From: an uncultured Collinsella sp.
Lineage (GTDB): Bacteria; Actinomycetota; Coriobacteriia; Coriobacteriales; Coriobacteriaceae
DNA: 19,771 nucleotides
Direction: 5' to 3'
NCBI GenBank assembly: GCA_900764415.1
Contig: CAAFOA010000034.1
Coordinates: 1 to 19,771, forward strand
Notes under the pieces: generated by a model
Told to the model about the DNA's origin: nothing
What the model saw: only the letters and a program-made list of their open reading frames with translations
Databases searched by the model: none
In this document: positions 13,461 to 19,771 of the stretch, in pieces
Numbering within the stretch: position 1 is the first letter of the stretch
Layout: each line of letters starts with the position of its first letter
Program-made: the position numbers and the translations under genes

Positions 13461-15669
13461 CGTCGACGTCCTCCCCCATTGCTAAATCGATAAACGACTT
13501 AGAGCCCTGATGATACGGATTTACCGAAGATGCCCATACAGGGAAAAGCCAGCCGTCTTTCCAATTAGAGCCAATGAGCGCACGGTAAAAATAAATACCC
13601 ATCTCATATTCTGATACTCGCCCTTGTGCATATGGCTGAATATCGCCATCTGCATAGGCATCGGAAAATACATAGTCAAAATAGGGATCTGCCGAATCAG
13701 AGTTTATTGCATCCTGGTACCTTTTGGCGATACTGTCTAAATCGTTAGGATGCAGCGTGCGCTCATAGTTATCCGATATAGATCTCGCAACGGGAACTTT
13801 ATGCATAATGTTCCCGTGCAGCTTTATCTTTCCATAAAGGGCAAATGCGAATCCCGCAGAAGTAAAATACACCATACATATTAGTAGCTCCCAAAGCAAT
13901 CGAATGAAACTTATCCATTCAGCATTCATGCACAGGAGCAAGCCCAATACGAGCGTCGAGATGGTCGTAGCGGCAAGAGCGCCGACTCCCATCCATAGCC
14001 ATTCTTCGGCGAAATAGTCTTCCATTGTTTGCCAAATGGAAATAACATTGCCGACTGAAAGAATTGTGATCAATCTAAATAAGTCCGAGGTGTCAAAACC
14101 GCTACCCGTGTCAACTGCGGCCTTGCCACCGGAAAGCTGCAGGCCGCTCGCGAAATAGATAAACATCATAACCATAAGACATAGAAAAGCAGCCATTGTT
14201 AAGGCCGCGATGGGCTTATGACTGCGTTTTTCGTAAGACAGTTCAAGGGCAGCTCCGGAAAAACCACGCCCCTCATGGATGTAGAGCCGTGAAAACTGCT
14301 GATCATAACGATTGCTAACAATCAATTTGTCGGCAAAGAATATATCGCGACCAAGACCGATTGAGTTTAAATTTAACCCAGATAAATAACAGTCCTTTAA
14401 ACCGTGAAAGGTCAGGTGATAGCTCTCGCAGCAGTCTGCCATTCCAAGTCCAAAGTAATAATGCATGCGCTTTCTGGTTAGTAATCGCTTGATGTGCAGA
14501 AAACCCTTGCCGAATATAGTTTCGACTCTTTCCCTAAGTAGAACTTGAGGAACGGTTCGTTCAACAGTAATTACCGGAGCCGCAATGAATACACCCTTAT
14601 CAGATGGACATAGCTCATAACAAACAGGTTTTGCGAATCTGTATGATTCTAACAATGACTTTAAAGTTAAGACTGCCTGCCTGTTGTTCTCCGTCTTATT
14701 TTGAAATGCATTCAAATCTTTAACAGAATTTACCCCAAGAACCTCACAAATGCATGAAAGCGAGTCATCTTTAAACTGCTTGTCAGTCTGATATCTACTA
14801 TTTTGCAGCATATAGGCGCAAAAACTCTTGGAATCAGTTAGGCGAGGGTAATGGCATACTGCAAAGTAGTTATTTAGTTCTTCTGTCAGCTTATTTAATA
14901 ACTCGGCATCGTTAAGCCTTCTGCAACGATAGCCATCCTTTGAGTTCACAACAAGATTGCGCATCAACTCGCATTTCCCTTGGAACAGGACGGGGAGTGT
15001 AATGGATTCTGAAATTTGCAGATCTTTAGGTAATAAGAATTCAATTTCGGAGTTGACTTTATAAGCGCCTGTCGTAGGCGTTATGCCCTCGCGAACTCGC
15101 TTTATTAGCGCCGACGGCGTTATCAAGGCGCGAATGAGAACGGTATTACGGGAAACATCTTTGTTCAGGTCGCAGCTAGAGCGCGTCTTGCTCTTACAGA
15201 CTCTGCTAAATACATAAGGGTTACTAGCGCTTTTTATTTCAACATACGAATAAGCTCCGATATACGCCGAATATAGTCCGATAACTGTATCCAGAATAAT
15301 TTCCGCTTTAATAGAATTGAAATTAGTAAATAAATTGAGACAGCAGAATATGTTGGCTGTTGACCAGAGTAACCCAACTAGTGTGGTTGCGATAAACATG
15401 TGGCGCAATCGCCTAATTGCTATCTTGCTTGCCGAAATCCTGAATGCAGCAAACGTAAGTAATAGCAGAAAGACGCAAAGGCTCGCCGCGCTATAACAAG
15501 CAAGCCGGGCATTATGGAAATGAAAGTAAGTGCTTGCACAGGCAAACACGGCACCGATTGATAACCTCGGAGCCGATCGAGCACCGGTTATAAATTCCGT
15601 GGCGGATAGAGAGATTGCAAAGAATAATAAGTACAGTAAAGCAAAGCACGCGTGTATAGAACTAAACAT
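13453..15669 (-). CDS. Large nine-helix membrane protein, unknown family, partner of AbiH
   Basis: 738 residues. Five membrane helices lie in the N-terminal part (about 5-26, 35-52, 57-77, 90-113, 124-143), then a soluble region of some 340 residues (about 146-485) with a Cys-rich centre, then four more helices (486-508, 530-547, 558-581, 590-612) and a soluble acidic end (613-738, ..DLAMGEDVDDE). I do not recognise the family; no transport, kinase or protease motif is evident. It is the first gene of the unit that ends with AbiH, and coupling through the 65-residue gene suggests one system. The ATG has no good ribosome binding site. A perfect palindrome over a TTGACA-like element 40-57 bases upstream suggests controlled transcription. 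Low GC marks it as acquired. Confidence 0.6.
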   Translation of the reverse strand: MFSSIHACFALLYLLFFAISLSATEFITGARSAPRLSIGAVFACASTYFHFHNARLACYSAASLCVFLLLLTFAAFRISASKIAIRRLRHMFIATTLVGLLWSTANIFCCLNLFTNFNSIKAEIILDTVIGLYSAYIGAYSYVEIKSASNPYVFSRVCKSKTRSSCDLNKDVSRNTVLIRALITPSALIKRVREGITPTTGAYKVNSEIEFLLPKDLQISESITLPVLFQGKCELMRNLVVNSKDGYRCRRLNDAELLNKLTEELNNYFAVCHYPRLTDSKSFCAYMLQNSRYQTDKQFKDDSLSCICEVLGVNSVKDLNAFQNKTENNRQAVLTLKSLLESYRFAKPVCYELCPSDKGVFIAAPVITVERTVPQVLLRERVETIFGKGFLHIKRLLTRKRMHYYFGLGMADCCESYHLTFHGLKDCYLSGLNLNSIGLGRDIFFADKLIVSNRYDQQFSRLYIHEGRGFSGAALELSYEKRSHKPIAALTMAAFLCLMVMMFIYFASGLQLSGGKAAVDTGSGFDTSDLFRLITILSVGNVISIWQTMEDYFAEEWLWMGVGALAATTISTLVLGLLLCMNAEWISFIRLLWELLICMVYFTSAGFAFALYGKIKLHGNIMHKVPVARSISDNYERTLHPNDLDSIAKRYQDAINSDSADPYFDYVFSDAYADGDIQPYAQGRVSEYEMGIYFYRALIGSNWKDGWLFPVWASSVNPYHQGSKSFIDLAMGEDVDDE

Positions 15670-15709
15670 ATTAGCTGGATTTCTACTTGATCATTCACTG
15701 GACTCAGTA

Positions 15710-15726
15710 TGACAGTCGCACTGTCA
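15710..15726. promoter_or_regulatory. 7-3-7 palindrome at a -35-like element upstream of the membrane protein gene
   Basis: TGACAGT-CGC-ACTGTCA, a perfect inverted repeat. On the minus strand it contains TTGACA, a consensus -35. No equally good -10 at 17 bases; CATACT overlaps the repeat end. A candidate operator for the AbiH operon. Confidence 0.4.
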
Positions 15727-15899
15727 AATTTCATGAAAATTTGTCCTATAAGCCAATAAGCTATGGTTTCTTTCAAACAAGCATGGGAGGGTTTAGTTGA
15801 AATGACCATGACTCCTGTATTGATTTGTAAGCGTAACGCTCAATCATCAGAAACTGTTGGCTCACTACTTAGTAACGAATTCATTAATGTTAAACAAAA

Positions 15900-15935
15900 G
15901 TGGGGTGGTATCGGCGTTAGCCGATACCACCCCAC
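15900..15935. terminator. Strong, probably bidirectional terminator
   Basis: A perfect 16-base stem, GTGGGGTGGTATCGGC paired with GCCGATACCACCCCAC, loop GTTA. TTT follows on the plus strand and TTTTGTTT on the minus. It ends the ugd/polysaccharide transcription unit and marks the left edge of that locus. Confidence 0.85.
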
Positions 15936-15998
15936 TTTCAGCGAAGCAGAACTTCTCGAAGCCGAGCCCACCCAACACAGGTAGACCGCTCCTCTCCC

Positions 15999-16304
15999 CT
16001 AGTCCCGCTTAAACAGATCCCTCGTGTACACCTTGTCCGCCACGTCCGCGAGCTCGTCGCTCCAGCGGTTGGCGACGATCACGTCACAGCCGGCCTTGAA
16101 GGCCTCCAGGTCGTGGGTCACCTCGGAGCCGAAGAACTCCGGCGCGTCCAGCGTGGGCTCGTAGACCACCACGGGCACGCCCTTGGCCTTCACGCGCTTC
16201 ATGACGCCCTGGATGGAGCTCGCGCGGAAGTTGTCGGAGTTGGACTTCATTGCCATGCAATGAACAAGACCACGATCGGCTTCTCCTTGTCGCAGAACAG
16301 GCAA
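15999..16304 (-). pseudogene. ugd: 3' remnant of UDP-glucose 6-dehydrogenase
   Basis: From 16250 leftward the frame reads [20 protein letters not shown] and on to [21 protein letters not shown], the C-terminal 84 residues of UDP-glucose/GDP-mannose dehydrogenase. Just upstream, in another frame (16300-16271), [10 protein letters not shown] is the expected preceding piece, so a frameshift lies in the 20 bases 16251-16270. Upstream of about 16304 no further ugd sequence is found: the NAD-binding domain and the catalytic cysteine are gone. The enzyme would make UDP-glucuronate for polysaccharide, but this copy cannot work. It shares orientation with wecB at the right edge. The truncation point marks a recombination or insertion border. 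Confidence 0.8.
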
Positions 16305-16424
16305 AAGCTACTAGAGACGTTTAGCAAATATGACGTGGAGCTATACGCACGCAAAGGAAAACCCCGACTCAAACCACTAGGCGCCTATAAGGTTTTGCAC
16401 ATTACGGGACTACGATGTCCTTAG
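16305..16424 (+). other. Possible 3' end of a foreign gene fused to the ugd remnant
   Basis: On the plus strand the last 40 codons of an open frame ([20 protein letters not shown], then RLKPLGAYKVLHITG..) have a protein-like composition and begin exactly where ugd similarity ends. No start or ribosome binding site is present. It may be the tail of a gene that lost its beginning, or chance. Confidence 0.3.
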
Positions 16425-16465
16425 ATTACGATACTAGCAGCAGTCGTTAAGAAAGGATTGGCACA

Positions 16466-17332
16466 TTGAGAAGCTCGATTTCAGTACGCCCTTTCGAACA
16501 GCCTTTTACGGTAGTTAAAGTCACCGATGCCAAGTATGCAGAAATGCTTCTTGATGGTGACGTTTACGCTAGGCCGTTGAATGCTTTCGGGGGTTGGGAC
16601 TGGCTTGCGAATATACGAAATGATCCATCTGTAAACAATTCGTTCCGAGGCGACTGCAATGAAGGCGCTATTCGTAACGTGAAATGGGAGTACGGCGACA
16701 TAACCTTAATTGATGATTCCGAGACGAAATACATGAAGTGCTATTCGACTATGGCGCTCCAATATCACCCAGAAAGCAAGAAATGGGAGCATGCAAATAA
16801 GAGGGTCGCACAATTTGGAGATACGGCGGTTGTAATTACGGATTTGGAGCAGTTCGTCGATAGGATTGCCCTTGCACTTACTAAACAATATGGCTGCGAC
16901 CACTGCCTGCTCTTGGCGGATAAGGTGAACTACTATTGTCTAGGCTCCACTCAGAACTTAACTCCTATGTATTCAAAGGGAGCCTCGTATTCTTGGCAAA
17001 ATGAATTCAGGATGATATTTTGCGAGACAATTCCAAACAGGGAGAATAAATTCGCAAGGCCGGATAAAGACGGGATCTTTCGGCCTAATGCCCAGTCAAC
17101 GATATTGTCGTTAGACGATGTTCATTTGGACATAGGCGATATTAGGGATATCGCCTATGCAATACCGGTTGGCTATTTAATTTATGGTTCCTGGTGGCTC
17201 GGTCATGCTATTCGTTTAGCAACTAATAGTTCTAAAGGAATTACAAGACTCGAGAATCTTGCAATTAACACCCGAAATGAAATGCGAGATTACAAAACGC
17301 CGGCGGCAAGACTCTCAATGGCCATATGCTGA
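16466..17332 (+). CDS. DUF2971-like protein, probably defence-associated
   Basis: 288 residues; the only good plus-strand gene of the window. The start is TTG at 16466, chosen because AAAGGA lies eight bases upstream. The build recalls DUF2971-type proteins: an opening FTVVKVTDAKYAEMLLDGDV followed by an NDP motif (IRNDP), a middle CYSTMALQYH and FGDTAVVITDLEQFVDRI, and a YSWQNEFRMIF segment like the WxxExEWR strand of that family. The similarity is remembered, not computed, and the identity moderate at best. DUF2971 genes often lie in defence islands; no biochemical role is certain. It stands alone, opposite in direction to its neighbours, in an insertion between ugd and wecB. Confidence 0.5.
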   Translation: MRSSISVRPFEQPFTVVKVTDAKYAEMLLDGDVYARPLNAFGGWDWLANIRNDPSVNNSFRGDCNEGAIRNVKWEYGDITLIDDSETKYMKCYSTMALQYHPESKKWEHANKRVAQFGDTAVVITDLEQFVDRIALALTKQYGCDHCLLLADKVNYYCLGSTQNLTPMYSKGASYSWQNEFRMIFCETIPNRENKFARPDKDGIFRPNAQSTILSLDDVHLDIGDIRDIAYAIPVGYLIYGSWWLGHAIRLATNSSKGITRLENLAINTRNEMRDYKTPAARLSMAIC

Positions 17333-17423
17333 TTCATCGCGGCTATTTCTGCATCCGCCATTTTGGCTTTTCGAACCATTTAATCTATCGATTCGCTTCG
17401 TGATTGACCCCGCATCTTTAGGC

Positions 17424-17458
17424 AAAAAAGGCGATGGTCGATTTCTACGACCATCGCC
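17424..17458 (-). terminator. Intrinsic terminator after the DUF6932 pair
   Basis: Minus strand GGCGATGGTCG, 7-base loop, CGACCATCGCC, then TTTTTT. Perfect 11-base stem, six bases beyond the stop at 17464. Confidence 0.9.
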
Positions 17459-17463
17459 ATAAT

Positions 17464-18459
17464 CTACTCTAATTGATTAATTTTACTTATCCCAACGCCT
17501 ACAAGCTTTTGGCGGGTTCTTCCTCCAGCACGCGTGAACAGTTGTTTCTCGGCATCAACCGCGACTTTGTCGCCAGGCTGAAGACCGAAAAGCTGCTCGG
17601 GAGGAATATCCCCTATCGGGAGAATAGTTTCTTTAGATAACCCCTCATCGACATCCTCTCTTATTCGAAGATGATCTTTCTCCGATGTAGTGACGGTTAG
17701 CAAAACGCCCTCGATATGAATCGGCTCAACATTAACCTGGGCGTCCTGAATTACAGAAGCGGCATATTTCGCAAAGGAGTGACTCACGCTGATCGACTTC
17801 CGCTCCTTAAAGGGCTCTCGCCATTCAAAATCAACGTCAATTTGACTTTTGTCTACAGTCACACATAAAGAGTGAACATTTGAAGCAACGCGAGGACCTA
17901 ATTCGGCGAGATGTTCGATAAACGCATCCTGGTCCGGAGTTTCGTCTGACAGATTAGACAACAGACTTGAAAACTCTTCAAAAGCACAGTCAGCCAGAGT
18001 TTTCGCATCGATAGCTGTTTCAATGTCGAAGAGGGCAGGTTCGCCATTGGGACGAAAGTCTTCTAACCTAGGCATCGAAGGAGCTACTTCCAAAACTACG
18101 GAACCGGGGAGCGGGGACGCAACAAGGGCAAGCTCGGTCCTTTTTGCTATTTTAGAGGGGATAGTACCGCCCAGCGCCTTAAAGCCTTCAATAGAAGCAC
18201 CCACAGCCTCAAACGTCGACTGCAGCTGCGTCATAAAGTCCCCCACACTGCGCAGGGGTGCACAGTGTCCGATAACGGAAGGCCCAGTGATGTGAATCAC
18301 TGCGGAAGATTCACTCGAATGCCGAAGATACGATTGATCGATAAAGGCGCGCAGACTGGATACAGAGAGCTCATTCAGGTCCTCAGGGAGATCATAACTC
18401 TCGTTTTCGCTGAAACCGAGACTCTCGAGCAGGGCATCTGAGCTAATCGTCGTACCCAT
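17464..18459 (-). CDS. Unknown partner protein of the DUF6932 gene
   Basis: 331 residues. The ATG at 18459 lies 17 bases inside the end of the upstream gene and has GGAGG nine bases before it, so the two are coupled. Recognisable family: none. Visible features are an acidic N-terminus, a segment GGTIPSKIAKRTELALVASP, PGSVVLEVAPSMP (near 117-129), which looks like a beta hairpin pair, and a C-terminal beta-rich region (VNVEPIHIEGVLLTVTT; LQPGDKVAVDAEK) resembling a small barrel with a final VGVGI strand. No membrane helix and no signal peptide. Because DUF6932 is a nucleotidyltransferase-like fold, this may be its target or toxin in a two-gene module. That is inference from arrangement only. 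Confidence 0.55.
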   Translation of the reverse strand: MGTTISSDALLESLGFSENESYDLPEDLNELSVSSLRAFIDQSYLRHSSESSAVIHITGPSVIGHCAPLRSVGDFMTQLQSTFEAVGASIEGFKALGGTIPSKIAKRTELALVASPLPGSVVLEVAPSMPRLEDFRPNGEPALFDIETAIDAKTLADCAFEEFSSLLSNLSDETPDQDAFIEHLAELGPRVASNVHSLCVTVDKSQIDVDFEWREPFKERKSISVSHSFAKYAASVIQDAQVNVEPIHIEGVLLTVTTSEKDHLRIREDVDEGLSKETILPIGDIPPEQLFGLQPGDKVAVDAEKQLFTRAGGRTRQKLVGVGISKINQLE

Positions 18460-18979
18460 CTATCATCACCTCCAAATATCCAGCAGCTGGATATAACCAC
18501 CGCTCGTCTTCGTCCTCAAAACGAGTTTTAGACCAAAACTGATCCCAATACCCTCGCAACGGAGTGTAGCCCCGTTTGGCATCATTTTCGACTTCCGTTG
18601 GTGGAACAATTATCACATAACTATCAACGTAGCTGCTGACTCTTCGATCGGGACCGTAGCTCCCGGATAAAAGATTAAGAACAAAGGCACCTCTGCTATC
18701 GACGGATTTAATGCAGTCTTCTTTGAAGAAGAAAACAACATCAATATCATGAGGGTTTTCTTCACTTGTGATGAAACTGCCGCCAATCCACAGCTCAGCG
18801 ATGCAGCCGACCGTCTCTCTAACCAAGTTGATGACAGTTAATAAATCACTCCATATAGCAGAGCGGTTTTCATCGCCATCGGGTACATACCTTTCTCGTA
18901 TATCATCGAGCGAGCAGGAATACCTGCCCAGAGGAAGCACCCTTCTTTTGGCTCCAATGTCCACTAGTTCTGGAATCAA
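18443..18979 (-). CDS. DUF6932 nucleotidyltransferase-like protein
   Basis: 178 residues from a TTG at 18977-18979. I prefer this start because GAGGTG is seven bases upstream and the family usually begins with MIPP-like sequence, here MIPELVDIG..VLPLGRYSCSLDDI. The nucleotidyltransferase core is present: W-I-G-G-S68-F-I-T followed by D78-I-D80-V-V-F, the GS...DxD metal site, so it may still transfer nucleotides. It follows the wecB stop by 20 bases and may be transcribed by read-through from that locus. With the overlapping downstream gene it resembles MntA/HepT-like or AbiEii-like two-gene modules in layout, not in sequence. Confidence 0.7.
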   Translation of the reverse strand: MIPELVDIGAKRRVLPLGRYSCSLDDIRERYVPDGDENRSAIWSDLLTVINLVRETVGCIAELWIGGSFITSEENPHDIDVVFFFKEDCIKSVDSRGAFVLNLLSGSYGPDRRVSSYVDSYVIIVPPTEVENDAKRGYTPLRGYWDQFWSKTRFEDEDERWLYPAAGYLEVMIDGYDD

Positions 18980-18999
18980 TCGGACACCTCGATTCAAAA

Positions 19000-19771
19000 C
19001 TACTGTGCCAGCACGTCCGCGATACGCTCGCTCGCATGGCCGTCACCATAAGGATTCGAGGCATGGCTCATGGCCTCGTACTCGGCCTGATCGGAGAGAA
19101 GGCGGCTGAACTCGCGGTAGATGACGTCCTCCTCGGTGCCGACGAGTTTCAGGGTGCCGGCGGCAACGCCCTCGGGGCGCTCGGTGGTGTCGCGCATGAC
19201 GAGCACCGGCTTGCCCAGGCTCGGGGCCTCCTCCTGGATGCCGCCCGAGTCGGTGAGGATGAGGTGGCTCGCCGCCATGAAGTTGTGGAAGTCGAGCACC
19301 TCGAGCGGGTCGATGATGTGCAGGCGGTCGAAACCGTCCAGCTCCTCGTAGGCGGCCTTGCGGACGAGCGGGTTCATGTGGATGGGGTAGATCGCCTTGG
19401 TGTCGGGGTGCTCCCCCATCACGCGGCGGATGGCGCGGAACATGCGGTGCATGGGCTCGCCCAGGTTCTCGCGGCGGTGCGCCGTGATGAGGATGAGGCG
19501 GGAGCCCTCGGCCCACTCGAGCTCGGGGTGGGAGTAGCCCTCGCGCACGGTGGTGCGCAGTGCGTCGATGCCCGTGTTGCCGGTGACCCAGATCCTGGAC
19601 TCGGGCTTGCCCTCGTCGAGCAGATTCTGCTTACTTGCCTCCGTGGGGGCGAAGTAGTACTCACTGACGATATCGACGGCCTGGCGGTTGAACTCCTCCG
19701 GCCAGGGACTGTAGATGTCGTGCGTGCGAAGGCCCGCCTCGACATGGCCCACGGGGATCTGCAGGTAGAAG
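19000..19771 (-). CDS. wecB: UDP-N-acetylglucosamine 2-epimerase, C-terminal part (5' end outside window)
   Basis: The frame is open from the right edge (FYLQIPVGHVEAGLRTHDIY) to the TAG at 19000, about 256 residues of a usual 370 or so. Family marks: GHVEAGLRTHD, PEEFNR, LITAHRRENLGEP with the His-Arg-Arg of the active site, YPIHMNP, and the UDP-binding LTDSGGIQEEAPSLGKPVLVMRDTTERPE. The enzyme interconverts UDP-GlcNAc and UDP-ManNAc for cell-wall or capsule polysaccharide. High GC, typical of the core genome, in contrast to the genes to its left. It belongs with the broken ugd at 15999. Confidence 0.95.
   Translation of the reverse strand, partial: FYLQIPVGHVEAGLRTHDIYSPWPEEFNRQAVDIVSEYYFAPTEASKQNLLDEGKPESRIWVTGNTGIDALRTTVREGYSHPELEWAEGSRLILITAHRRENLGEPMHRMFRAIRRVMGEHPDTKAIYPIHMNPLVRKAAYEELDGFDRLHIIDPLEVLDFHNFMAASHLILTDSGGIQEEAPSLGKPVLVMRDTTERPEGVAAGTLKLVGTEEDVIYREFSRLLSDQAEYEAMSHASNPYGDGHASERIADVLAQ

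Noticed and set aside
15763..15984. 73-codon plus-strand frame
   Set aside because: Reads straight through the perfect 16-base terminator stem and has no convincing ribosome binding site.
19043..19745. Two long minus-strand frames inside wecB
   Set aside because: Pro/Arg/His-rich frame shadows of a GC-rich gene.

Overview
The window looks like a piece of a Coriobacteriia (Collinsella-type) chromosome. This is inferred from four things: strong AGGAGG-type ribosome binding sites with some TTG and GTG starts, GC-rich core genes, an LPKTG surface protein, and core gene content at both ends (an ABC-F ATPase, two tRNAs, UDP-GlcNAc 2-epimerase). Almost everything is on the minus strand. The GC-rich ends enclose an accessory region that is clearly richer in AT from about 8.5 to 15.7 kb. 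No transposase or integrase gene is visible.

Layout, left to right. 1-711: 3' part of the window's first gene (ABC-F ATPase), a terminator, and tRNA-Ala(GGC) with its own promoter. 712-1232: no gene, but strong palindromes. 1233-2387: a protein with a PD-(D/E)XK-like C-terminus. 2724-2845: tRNA-Val(CAC) with terminator. 2984-3772: a stand-alone DUF3825 protein. 3818-5475: a toxin-antitoxin-like operon made of a truncated DUF3990-like remnant, an XRE regulator, a small putative antitoxin and a Doc/Fic toxin. 5567-6364: a dCTP-deaminase-like domain fused to three membrane helices. 6512-7606: a sortase-anchored surface protein. 7823-8477: a HepT/MntA (HEPN/nucleotidyltransferase) pair.

The most interesting part is 8711-12128. 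A single minus-strand unit carries a promoter with an overlapping palindromic operator, a GC-rich and highly structured leader RNA, a 60-residue hydrophobic peptide gene, a terminator/attenuator, an XRE regulator, a retron-type reverse transcriptase and a Ser/Thr protein kinase. I read this as a retron-like defence operon in which the leader RNA is the msr-msd candidate and the kinase the likely effector. I do not know a described retron with a kinase partner.

Next to it (12222-15669) is a second operon: a large nine-helix membrane protein, a 65-residue basic protein and AbiH. From 15.9 kb the sequence returns to a surface polysaccharide locus that has been interrupted. A 5'-truncated, frameshifted ugd remnant (15999-about 16304) and an intact-looking wecB (19000 to the edge) are separated by a DUF2971-like gene on the plus strand and a DUF6932 nucleotidyltransferase-like gene with an unknown partner. 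The whole window therefore reads as a defence/toxin-antitoxin island between chromosomal housekeeping genes.
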